From Psoroptes ovis (lineage: Eukaryota; Arthropoda; Arachnida; Sarcoptiformes; Psoroptidae): DNA of 64,000 nucleotides. The notes under the pieces are model-generated. The model was given only the letters and a program-made list of their open reading frames with translations, was not told the DNA's origin and did not search any database. Each line of letters starts with the position of its first letter. Within the stretch, counting starts at the first letter, position 1. The stretch spans positions 744,001-808,000 of the forward strand of contig PQWQ01000011.1 of assembly GCA_002943765.1 (NCBI GenBank), given 5' to 3'. Below, piece after piece: positions 25,701 to 39,087 of the stretch. A program made the position numbers and the translations under genes.

Positions 25701-28700
25701 GAAAAAAATATTATTTACCAAAATCGTAATATACGATTGAAAAATACACATACAAACACACACACAGACAAGCGTAAACTGTTTAAAAATTAAGTAAAAA
25801 TGAAATGGATTTTTTATTCCAATTTTTTCCATTGGAAAAAATGGTAGAAAATGGTGGAAAAATAAACTGTTAAACACCAAGAAAAAAAGACATGTGATCG
25901 AAAAATTCAGACACGAGAAATTTCAGCAATATTTTTTCACATTTTCTAAATGAAAATATAAATAAATAAAATGATTTGAAATGAAATAAATTTTCAAAGA
26001 CGCGAAAAATAGGAAAAAATACGATTGGTTTTCCATTTTCAGTTCAAAACATTTCATTTTATTTCGTTTTATTTATTTTTCATTTCATTTTATTTATTTT
26101 TATTTTCATTTTTAACCAAATCAATCAAAGAATTAAATTTATTTTTCTTTTTTAATCAAAAAATGTAAGATTTTGCTTTAAATTCTTCGAAAAAAAGAAA
26201 TTTTTTGAATGATACAATGAGTGAAATGAATGATTGAACAAATAAAGATGTTTTTCAGCTCAATTTTACAGTTTTTGATGAGTTTTATCATTTTCATTTC
26301 CATCTTTTGTTGGTCGCTTTAATAAAAAATTTAGTTATCTGATGAAAAATGAATGAATGGACGATGAAAAGTGGTGATGAAAAATGATTCAAAATCAACC
26401 GAAGACTTTAGAATGTTTCGAAAGAAAAACACATGGTAAGAATCCACCGGAATCATCAATAATGAAAATTGAATTTCACAGTTTTCCGCAGTTTTCGATT
26501 ATCATCGTCATATCAAGCACTGGAAAATGCACACTCATAAGGTATTGAAAATTGATGAAATACATTAATAAATAAATAAGTGATGAATGAGAGAAGGTAA
26601 ACTTTATTTTCTACCTCGTAATTGTGACAAAAATATTGTATTTTCAATAATAAATTAGTTTCGGCGAGATCTAAGAAAGTGAAAAATGACAATTTCACAA
26701 TAAATTTTAATGGAAAATTTTCATTTTGTAAATAAATTACTTTTTACAATTATTTATGACAAATTAATGTTTTCCGGGTTCCAATGGAGAAATGAATCGA
26801 TGATTTCATGAAAAAATGAATGAAAATTCAAATATCGACAATATTTTTATGTTAATGTTCGATCAGTTTGAAAAATTTGAAGAGGTCAAACATTGGTTGG
26901 GAATTGGACTGAAGAATTGAAGACTATAAAATGGTGAAAAATATGAACAAATGAGAAAAATTTGAAAAATTTCTATCATTTTCATAGGCATCAGAGATTT
27001 TTTATGAATAATAATTTGAAGCAAACGAACTAATAATTCAAATGATCAAGCTGCTTTGTTCTCATATTGAACATCTTACATACATGCAAACAGCTTGAAT
27101 ATTTGTTATATTTCATGCTTCATTTTTTCATAGGAACCTTTTTTTCATTTTAATTCTTTATTCGATTTTCATTTCAATTCATATTTTGACAAGTGAAAAG
27201 ATAGTGGAATTCAAATATACGATGAAATAAACGAAAAAAAAATATCCACATTTTCATGCAAAATGAATAGAAACAGACAGCGATTCAATGCATCAAATAT
27301 GCAATATTCAATTGTTAAATAAATCTTTGAATACAATTGTTATTATAAACGAATTATCTTTACAACAATTATTTGTTTAGTTTTATGTATCGTTTTTTTT
27401 CTTAGTTTCATTATTCATTATGATTCATATTGTTTCATGTATCGAAAAGTTTTTCATTTTTCATGCAAAATTCAAAGCTTTCTTATTATGTAAAAAGTCA
27501 GAAACAAGTTTAACATAAGAATATTTGTTCAAAGAATTTGTATTAAAAACAAATATTACTTTTCAAGATAATACTTTTGGCTTATTTTTTTTTTTTTTTT
27601 TTGGTTTCTCTCTTAGTTCTCATTGTTTTGTTATTTTTAGTCTGATTTTGATTGAAAATTTGCATCTTTTCTCTCTCTTTCATTTTGCTTGATTCTGGAA
27701 TATCAAATCAGTCATATTTGTACTATCAAACAACCATTTGTTTGCAAAGAATACCGTCGAAAAATATTGAAAAGATGAAGGAGAATAAAGTTGAGTTGAG
27801 TCAAAAAGTTCTTTTCCTCTGAAATACACAATATGATTTGCTTATGGAATACTTGAAGGAAAAATCCATTCAAAATTAACAAATCTTAAGAGAAAAACGA
27901 GCAAAATTAAAAAAAGAAATTTCTTGGGGAGAAAAATAATGAAAAAATCTCTGAATAAAAAAATTCAAAATGATTAATTAAACAAATTCACGAAAATCCT
28001 GAGAGAAACACAAATCTGTTCAATGCTTGCAAAGTGCTATAAGATTTTCGAAAATTTTTGAATCAGAGAAATTTTGATTTCAGCGAGGAATTCAGCGACA
28101 AATTGATTTCATTTATTTTTCAACAAATATCTAAATTAAAATTGAAATGAAATGAAATTTTTTTTTTCAAATTCAATTATCATTCTGGGACTACATCATA
28201 TAATAATAATGGAAATCGTGTGAGTTCGTATGCTCAGAGTTGTTTCTATTTTTCAAATTGATGAAAGTGATTTCAAAATTTTGAGAGATTTTTGAAAAAT
28301 TTTCAATATTTTTGCTTTTCAACAACGAAAAATGGAACTCAATTTTTTTCATTTTCAAAATGTTTTATTTTCGTTCGTTTTCATGTTTTGTTCCGTTTTC
28401 AGCAAACAAATGGTCAGAGAAAAAAACGAAAAGAAAATCACGAAAATAAATTTTTTTCCTTTCGAAAAAAATTGAATTGAATGGAATTGAAAATTTTCAA
28501 TTCAATTTCAATCAACAATTGAATCAACAATAATAATAATAATAATTGTAAATAATGGCAAGTGAATGCAATGAAATGGCAAGCTTTTGAGCTAACGAGA
28601 AAAATATGAAATGAAATTAAAATTAATTAAATTTCATCCATTTCTTCTTCGTTGTTTAATGATGTCTCATTGAAAGCAAACACACAAATGGAATTTCAAT

Positions 28701-31700
28701 GGCACTGATTTTTCTGGTTGTTTTTGTTGTTGTTGTAAATCTTCAGTTAATCAAAATTTATCAATCTTAAGAGAGTATTAAAGGAGTTAATAGAATTATT
28801 TTGAATAATTGTCGATTGATTTTGAAGAGAAATATTTTCAATCATTTTCATTGATCAAATCTAAGCGACAACATTAGCTATTGAATGTCAATCAAATACC
28901 TACAAATCCTATTTTAGGAATTATTTGCATTTTTAATATTATTCTAGCGTTTTCTTCATCGAAAATCGATCAAATTTAATTTTAAATTACGTTTTATTGT
29001 TTATTGTCTACGTGAAAAAAAATCACGATTCTTACTAATAATAGAAAATGACATAACAAATAAATTGAAAATGAATGTAAGAAATAATGAAAAGTCAACA
29101 ATGTTGACATTGTTAACACTCGTAGAGACATAATTTCAATTCTCTTTCAAACATAATTCAAGTTTACATATTTTTTTGACAATTTGCATCTCTCTCATTT
29201 TAATTATAAATTTTGAACGTTTACGTTTTCAACATTTCCAAACGGGGTAAAATTAATTTACATTTTGAATGAATTTTGCTTTTTTCATTGAGAAAAATAA
29301 AATATGAAATTCATGAATGACAAAGAGTAAAAAAAATGAAAAATCATATTCATTCAAAATTTTCTTTTATCAAAAATAAAGAGGAATTTCAAGTGTTCAT
29401 TTCAATTGTTTGAGATTTATAAATAACGATAATACATTGTAATATTAATAATTTTAAAAAATTAACTGAACTAAAATTTGCGAAAATTTGAAATTTTCTT
29501 ACTGAAGATGGATAAGTAAACAAAATGACAAAAATCTCAAAACAAAATTGCATTTGTTCAAATGCACAATTCACCATTTTTACAGACACTAGCAGCATCT
29601 TGTTATATCTTGTCTGTAATTTTCTATTTTTATTCTGAATTCTTTGAATTTTGATACAATAAAATGAGGAGAGATAAACACTGAATAAATATTCACACTC
29701 AAGCACACAATAACACTCACAAACAATACAAATTCAAATGAACAAATGAATGAATCGCTTGGAAACATGTTTTTTTACAGCTCTTTTCAATTGGAAATTC
29801 TTGTTTCCAAATGAATTCAAAAGAATTTTTCAAAAAAAATTGTCATCCAAATACGAATGATAATGATAATATTATCATTTGTGTGTGTGTGTTACATGTA
29901 TGTGTCGGTGTCGATGCAAAAAAATAATGAAAACAAATTTTTCTATTTTTTTTTGTGTTCCTTTTATTCATTTTTTCTTAAACATTATTAACATTATTAT
30001 TTCATTTCATTTCTTATATGTGTGTGTGTCGTTATGCAAAATCTATTCGAGAATCATAAAGAAAAACTGTAAAGATGTGATATGTGTGTGTGTTTATTCC
30101 ATTTTCATTATGTTTAAACCTTAATGATAATAATAATAATAATAATAACAATATAATGATGACATGGTGAATGAATACGAGAAAATACGAAAAAATAAAA
30201 TAAAGTTCTTGTTTTCTCCTGTTATTCATTGTCGGTTGTTAGCCGAAAAAACAAAATGCACACACACACACACACACATTATTAATGTGTGAATAAAAGT
30301 AAATGTAATAAGATGCTTTTTGGCATTTTTTTTTATATTTTTTCGAAAGGTTTTTCTCTTCTTGTTTCGGTATCGGATACAAGCAGATTGTGAATTTTGA
30401 ATAAGAATAGGGATAAGAATAAGTAAAAAACAAAATACACAACAAGCTCGGAGGATGTGTATGCAAAAACATGTAGAAAAAATAAGAAAAATTATCACCA
30501 AAGAAAACATACAATGAATTTTGATAATAAGGATAATAATATTGGCTGAAGGCATCGTTTTTTTTCGTTTTTGTTTTGTCTTTAAATAATGATGATAATA
30601 TTTCATCATTCTTTCTTATTATTCGCTTCTTTTCTCGCATTTTCAAAAAGATAAAAATCATTGATTCAGTACTAACATGACAATGCTTAGGCATATACTG
30701 TAAATACTGTTCCAAAATATTTTCGCAAAAATAATAATGTGTCAAGATGATTATTATTGGGAAGAAGAAATAAAACAGAAAATTAAACAGAGAATATTCT
30801 CTCGAGAGAGAGAATATTCTTAAGATATTCTTGAGAAATTTCATTTTTTCTTGGAATTTTTCTTATTCGGTTCATTTTGAATATTCAAAAGACAATGATA
30901 ATGATGATGATGATGAATATAACAAGCTCATATCATCATCATCATCATTGCCATGGTTATTCTCTGGTGTGTGTGTGTCTGTGTATGTTTAGTATTAGTT
31001 ATGAGTAGTAATATTTATAATATTCTTTTATCAAAAATTCACGGAATAGAATTGAATAAAGAGAGACACACGACGAAAAAAAATTACTGCAGAAACTTAT
31101 GAAAATGATGGAAATTTTAATAATAATAATGATAAAAATAATAATTCCTGACTGATTTAATCGGATCAGTTTCATCATTTTCAATTTTTTAGTCTTCTTT
31201 TTCTTAATAAAATGTAGGGAATGAGACAACAAAATGAATATGAATTCAGAAATGATCTTTTCATTATTTTCTAGAGAATTTATATTTTTGCATGGAGAAA
31301 TAAAACGAGAAAAAAAATTTCATTTTTCATGGCTTTAAAGAATTTTTCAATTTTTAAATAAAAAAATTTAAATAAGAATTTTTCATATGAGAAAATAATG
31401 AATAAGAAAAAAAAAGTTCTTAAATCTTTTATAACATGAAATGAAAGAATTTTTTTGTTTCATATTTCTATTTCATTCGTTTGCATGGTAGAATTTTTAA
31501 ACAAAGAATTATTCAAATAAAAAGTCAGAAAAGATGCTTTGTGAATATATTTGAATATAACGAATTATAATTATAAATTAATGAGAAAAAAAAAGAAGAC
31601 TAAACATAAAACAAAAACGAAAAAAAAGTATCTTTGCATTACTTACCGGCACGAACTTGTACATATCGACTTTTGATTATGCCAACAGAATTTTCACCAG

Positions 31701-34700
31701 TACAACGATAAGTTTGTGAATGTAAATCTGGACGATAATCTTTGGTTGAAAATTGTTGAAATATGAGCGCATTATCATGTCGTACATGTCTTAGTCCTAT
31801 TTTTATTTTATATTTGATTTTTTTTTTTTTGAATAAATAATTGAATAGATGAATGTGAATGAATGAAAAAAAAATGCAAAATATAAAAAATTAATCACAT
31901 GAATAATTGAAGATTCGTTTGGATTTATTTTTTGTTTCATAGAAAATCTTAAATAATAATGAGTATTTATGTAAAATTTTTTGAAAATTTCAAAATTATC
32001 AATTTTACTGCATTTAACTATAATTGTTTTCACTATTTGCAATCAAATATCAGTGAATATTTTCACATATTTTTTCTTAAAATACTTTCAAAAATTACAT
32101 GCTTTCAAAGATTATTAATAATTTTCAATGAAAAAGTTAATTTTTATCAAGGAATTTACTCCATATTTCATTGTTGTTGTTCTACATATTTCACATTATC
32201 ATTGATGATGATCGATTGTTTGATTGATTGATTAATGCGATTTTTTTAAGAATAAATTTTTGTTTTTCGTCGATAATTTTCTTAATGTTCTGAGTAATTT
32301 TCCTACGATTTTTGTGCTCTTCATATTTTATTTTCTGATTACTTCGACAAAATTTGCTGTTTCACGCCTGAATTTTACACTTTGAGTGAATTGAACTATG
32401 AATTTTTAAGAAAAAAAAAATTTTCTCTGCAAAATTTTGCTTAGGACTATAATTTTTGTTTTCTATGCTTAATAATATTGACTTTGAGAGTTGAAAGAAA
32501 AATATGATCGAAAATGTTGTGTGTCAAGTGTAAACGTATCGAAGCTTGAAACTAAGCAAAAATAACAAAAGAAAAAACTGCCTTAGCTTACCTGTAACAT
32601 CGGTAATAATTTGATCATTTTTCGTTTCCCAATAAACTTTTGGCATTGGATTTCCATTTATTGTACAATAAATTACTGCACCAGTACTGTGTATTTATTT
32701 ATTCGTTTCCAATGTCAAAATTATAATAATGATTGGAATAACATTGAAAATTGAAAAAAAATATTAATAAATTAATAATAATCACATATGTATAAAAGAT
32801 ATTCGATTAGGTAGAGATGAATTCATAATTTATTAAACAAAATATGCATAATAAAAGCGCTTACTTGTTTGAAAATATCACTTGCTGTGGTGGTTCACGA
32901 ATAAAATATGGTCCAATATGATCGACAACATGATCTAAATATTTTTTTTTTAAAGCAAAAAAAGAGGAAAAAAATGAATGAATGAATGGATGAGATATTC
33001 TCTATTTATTATTATTATTCACATATTTTCGATCAAAATTCAATTTAATTTATATTCATGGAATTTTTTTTAGCTTTTGTTTTTCCATAATATTTTTTTT
33101 TTCATATGTGTTTTCAATCCATTATTTTTGAATTATTATTATTATGAATAATAATAAAAATAAAATAAAAATGAATATAATAAAAATAAAAAATAATGAC
33201 AGACAACTAAAGTTAATATTGGTTGTATTATTCATTCATTCATTCATCCATTTATTTATTCATTATTATTCATATTTAATGAATTCTAATATTATTTATC
33301 AAAGATAATAATACTTGAATAAATATTGTTTTTTTTCATTTTTTTTTGTTGTAATAATTGTTTTTTTTTTGTTCTGTATTGTTTTCTGTATTATAAGAAT
33401 TTTTTTTCTTTGTTCTCCCCTCAGTTCAATCATTTCAATGTCATCATCGTCATCGTAAGCCATTGAATGATCATAATCATGATAATAAAATATTCAAATA
33501 TTCAAAAAAAAAAAAAAAAAAAAAATTAATGAATTCATGTCATCAATTTATGATCAACAATGGGACAATAATAATAATAATAATAACATGTGAAATATGA
33601 TAAATATTGACAACGTAGACATTTGGATCGACCGACCGACCGACAACCGTTGTGAATTGAAAATTTTCATTTTCATTATTTTATTATAATCAAAGGAATT
33701 GAAAAAAATCATTCAGTAGCAATACAAATGTGAAAATATCACAATTAAAATTTCAGAGAAAATTCACACAGTTGACAACCAATGGGAGTATTAGTTAGTT
33801 GTTAAGTGAATGGAATTCTATTTTATTTAATTTTTATAGTTGTTCATTGAATAACAACCAACAAACAAACAAAGAGTGATAATAGACGAATCCTGATTGA
33901 TTTATGGCAGATTTTGATAGAGAAAGCTTTCATTGATTTTCTGTTTGTTTGTAATGAATTTTAATCATATTCTTCACCATATATTCACTCGGTGATATTT
34001 TGCTATTCATTTTGATTATTATAAGAATTCATTTTTTATTATTGACCATATTTGATTGAATCAAATTATTGAAAATTAATAAAAAACATCATCACCAAAG
34101 CAACCGAAAAAAAATGGGCAGAAAAAATTCCATGAGAATCAATGGAATCATTATTCATTTTCATTCAAAATTACAAATTGATTAGTTGTCAATTGTTATT
34201 TAATTTATTTATATCACTGAATTCATTATTTTTCTCTTATCATTTTTCCATTTATGATCATTTAAAATACAAAAAATGAACGTGAAAAATTTTGTTTTCA
34301 AATCATTCAAAAAACAGATATCCATGAAATAAAAAACAGAATAAAAGACATGATAAATCAAATCAATCAATTTAATAATTTGTTGAATTATTGAATTCGT
34401 TTATTATTGCTTTTCAATTTTCTTTATTATTATTATTATTATTACTACTATTACTATTATTGCTTTTATTGATTCTCGTTTATCAGATAAATAATAAGTG
34501 AATCAAGAATGAAAGAACAAAAAATGGTACAAATGATATTTGCGTGATGGTATATCACAACATTTTCGACAGAAAAATATACGCGAACATTATTTCATTT
34601 CAATATAAATTCATTTCAGTCATATATCAATATCAATTCATCAATATGAATAAAAGCAAAAATGAAAATGAAATAAAAATTCAATTTTATTGATATGACA

Positions 34701-37700
34701 CGCAATAATGATGATGATGATGATGATGATGATGATTATCATTATAAAATGATAATCATTTGAAAATCATTTTCAATATTACATATTACATATTTTAAAG
34801 CATAGAAAACAATGAGGGTAAAAATTGGTTGAAAAATTCCTCAATATAACATTCAGTAAAATCAAATCAAACAAATAAAATGAACCAGAATAAAACAGAA
34901 TTTGGTTAATCGGTTCACACAGCATTTCTTCAACACAATGCAAATGTCTACAGAGCACACGTTCGCTTTGTATCAATGATGAAAAGTAAAAAAAAATGTT
35001 CATATCAAAGAAATGATAACTCAAACTATTAAAAGAAAATTTATTATTATTTTTACATTCATTTTAATATTTGAGGTTTTTGTATTTGAAAACATTGTTT
35101 GTAAACTAAAAATTGAATAAAGAAAAATTCAATACAAAGAATTTCGTATGACTTTGGACCGTAAATTTCGTATGAAAAGTTGAAAATTTTTCTATATTTT
35201 CGACTTTTATCTTTTGACTCTGAGTATTCGTAGAAAAAAAATTTCATTCTTCATCATTCAATAATAAAAAAATAATGATGATAATAATAGTGATAATAAC
35301 AATGAGAAAATATTAAAAATATAATAAGTCAAAAGAAAAAATATTTGAAATATTTTTCTTCCTTTTGAAAAATATTTCAAATAAAATGATGATAACGATG
35401 GCGATGATGATGATCGTCATCATCATTGAAAATCATCAGAATTCAATGTGAAAAAATGAAGAAATGAAAATTGAAAATTGAAAAACATATATAATTCAAA
35501 GTTTTCAAACTCCAATTTGCTCGTAAACGCATTGTTAGTGTCTGAATGAATGAATGAATGAATGAATGAATGCATATCAAAAATGTTTTATCATATGGCT
35601 TGACTGCTTATGGTGGTGGTGGTGGGTGCTAATGTCTGCTGAAGCTGCTGCTGCTGCTGCATGTCATGCGATGACAGCCATTGATGATATTTTTTTCATT
35701 TTTTTGGTGTGGCACACATTGACTATCATCATATGCACACACACACCACATAATGAAAATGAACGGGAAATTCAAACAGGAACATCGAAAATGGGAAAAA
35801 TGAAAAAACTTGTGCATATAAATATGAATATGAAAAGTCAAGAAAACCCTGAAAAAACTCCGAAAATATCATGACTAACATTGAACCAGAAAATAGAAGA
35901 GAAAACATGAAAAATTCCATTCAAAATTCTGGTGTCGCGCAACCGAAATGATACACGACAATTATTTAAATTGAAAAACTCTTAAAAAGCGCGTGGCTAA
36001 AATGCGTTTATTTATTCTAAATTAAAAATATTGAAATTTACAGAATATTATAATACAAAAATTAAAAGAAAAGTCATAACTTACGTCGTGGCCTTCTTGG
36101 TCATCAAACATTGTACATTAACATTACTTGACTTGCTATGAAATGTGACCAAGTGCCTACGACCATAGTATTTTTATATGTTTTTTGGTTTACTTTAGGT
36201 GTGTTGTGTTGTGATTGTGTCCTTGAGAATTATCTTATACTGTGTTTATGTCTTTGTATGGTCAATGTTGTTTACATTCCTTTGATGATATGATAAAAGG
36301 GTTACTTTGGTACTTTAAAATGATTTTGCATATGTTGATGGTGATAATATAAACTTTTGACAATATTTTTCTTAAAACTTATTTCCAAGGTTGAAGGTTG
36401 CCTATGTGACCTTTTACTCGTCGCACGACATTCTGGTACTGTTTCTGGTGTTTAAAATCATAAATATTGCACATGAATAACATCCGTCGATTTTTAGACT
36501 TTTGATCGCCGTTTTCATCGACATGCAGTGTCGCCAATGTGCCGAAACTTTTTCAACAATGAAATAAAGCGAGCGAGAGAAAGATATGGAAAAAAATTCA
36601 ATAAAGATCAATTCGTATGTCAAGGCAAAGAAAGTGAGAATGGCGTATGAAATGAATGAAATGTTTGAATAAAGCAAAAATGAAAATCGAAATTGAAATT
36701 TACAGATAATAACTACGGTTAATGCTTAAAAAACGGGTTTTTTCTTGGGTGAAAAAAAAATTCGTTGTACACGCATACATAAACACCAATTTAATGACGA
36801 TAATAATTTATGTCGATACACATTGTGTTCGACATAATTCATTCGTTAACAATGATGATGATGATGACGATAATCATTTATCGAGTAAAATCTATGAGTT
36901 TGCATAAAGAATGCATGCAAAAAAAAAACCAAACTAAATCATTCTGAAATAGCCATAGATGATTATCTATGATCATAGATAACCAAATAATAATAATCAT
37001 AGATTATATTAATATTGAATATTGAATGAATAATCGCCAAATTAATGTATATTTGTAGTTTCAAGACCACAAAAATGATTTTTCATGATGAAAAATGTAC
37101 TCAATGAATAAATAAATAAATGAATAAATAAGATTAGTTCAAACTGAATTGAGAACTGAATGCTATCATTATTATCATTGATATTACGATTATTAATGAT
37201 GATCATAATCATCATCATCGACACCATCATCAAAATCATCGACAAGTTATACAAAATGATTTTTTATTTTTATCAAAATAAGCAAATGTCTTCAAAAGAC
37301 ATTTTGCTCAAAGATAATAATGATGATCATCATTGAAATGCTTGTTATTGAATGTATTGAAATTTGTCATCGTTTATCGGCAAAGAAAAGTAATAAAAAA
37401 ATTTTCTGGATATTTTCTATGAAAGAACTTCTCGGGAAAAATGATCATTGATAATGGACAATTACGTTGGACAAGAAGCAAGATTGATATGTTTGAATGA
37501 ATGAAGAATTTTAAGAATCGAAAACGAGGAAAAAATCCTATTTGATTTTCAAAGTCACAAAGTGTGATTATTTTTTGTATAATATCCGATCATTATGCAG
37601 TGAATCTTATTCAAATAAAGATTTCAATTTGATCATCATTATTTTTTTTAAATGTGTATTATTCAATCTTTTTTCCATGACATTTTTTTTTCGTTAGCAT

Positions 37701-39054
37701 TCAAATACAGGCATTATATTAACGCAATGAGTTACTGAAAAGAAGATATTCCATGTGAAATAAAAAGAGAAAAATAGACTTGAAACAATTTATAAGAGGA
37801 CAAAAATGAAACAAATTAAAAAATTTTGAATCAATTTTGCGTCTTTAAATACTTTTACTGATAATAATGTTCATTTTCAAATACATCTTATGGCTCGCTT
37901 ATCGATACAAAGTGGAATATATTCCATCCAAATCGATGGTATACAGATGAAATAAATGTGGGAAAAGGTCAAATTATTTCGAGCGAAAAAAAGTGTAAAA
38001 TTTCTCAAGAATCCAAAAATTTTTTGTTTCAAAAACATAAAGAATTCTTGTTTGTTTTTCGAAAGTCAAAACAAAAATTCTTGCAAGATTTTTCCCAAAG
38101 AAAAAAATCCAAGGAATTTCACAGATTTTAGATGGAGGAAAAAAAATCATAAAACAAATATACCAGATATATATCGGAAGAAAAAGGATACCAGATTTGA
38201 GATGATAAATTATTTTTTATTAACCGAATTCATTCACTGATATTCAACTATCAAAGTGAAACTGGAAAAAAATGAAAAATGTGTAAGAATTTCGCTAGAA
38301 TTTTGACAAAGAAAGCAAAGCGAAAAATTCAAAACAAAGAATTTTCAAATCAAAGCAAATAATTCAAAAAACTTTTCCATGTTTTTCAATCCGTTGTTTT
38401 TATTGTTGTTGTTGAAATTTCAATTTTTTTTTTCGTATTCAAACATGTTCATTGAACAAGGAGTTATGCATAACACACAGAGTGCAAAAATATCTGCATA
38501 TGTCGGTCGGATTTTGTGAACATTATTTGCTTTCAATCATTCTCTTCTTACATCTTAGATTTAAGACTCCAAAATTCTATTTGTATGTAAGAAACTACAC
38601 AACAATCAGATATTCGAGGGATTTGAAATCTCTTGGAATTTCTTCGAAGTAAAAAAAATACTCTAAGAATCAAGATTTTGATCCAAAGAGAAAAAAAATG
38701 ATATTATTCAGTGTGGAATTAAAAAATAGGGAAAAATTGAACTACATTTTCAATATTTTCACTGCGAAAAAAAAATATTGAAAAATTTACATTCAATTTC
38801 AATGTTTTTATTCTTGTTTTGTGTTTGTGCTCGTTTCTCTCAATAAAACCACATGAAAAATAACTAAGAAATAAGAATAAGAACAAGAATAAGAATATCT
38901 ATTGATTTGTATCGATATGTATCGTATTTTATTTCGTATTTTTTCTCCTCATAGAAAATAATAAAAATAAACATGAACGAACATATTTTCATTTTTTACT
39001 TCTTTATTTTGGTTTTATTTGAAAAGTTTAAATAAAACAAAGTCAACCACAATC

Positions 39055-39087
<33 letters not shown>

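Noticed and set aside
30226..30844. Overlapping minus-strand frames of 127 and 201 codons.
   Set aside because: Ile/Phe/Tyr-rich translation of AT-rich DNA and a CA repeat; the two frames overlap and neither has a known motif.
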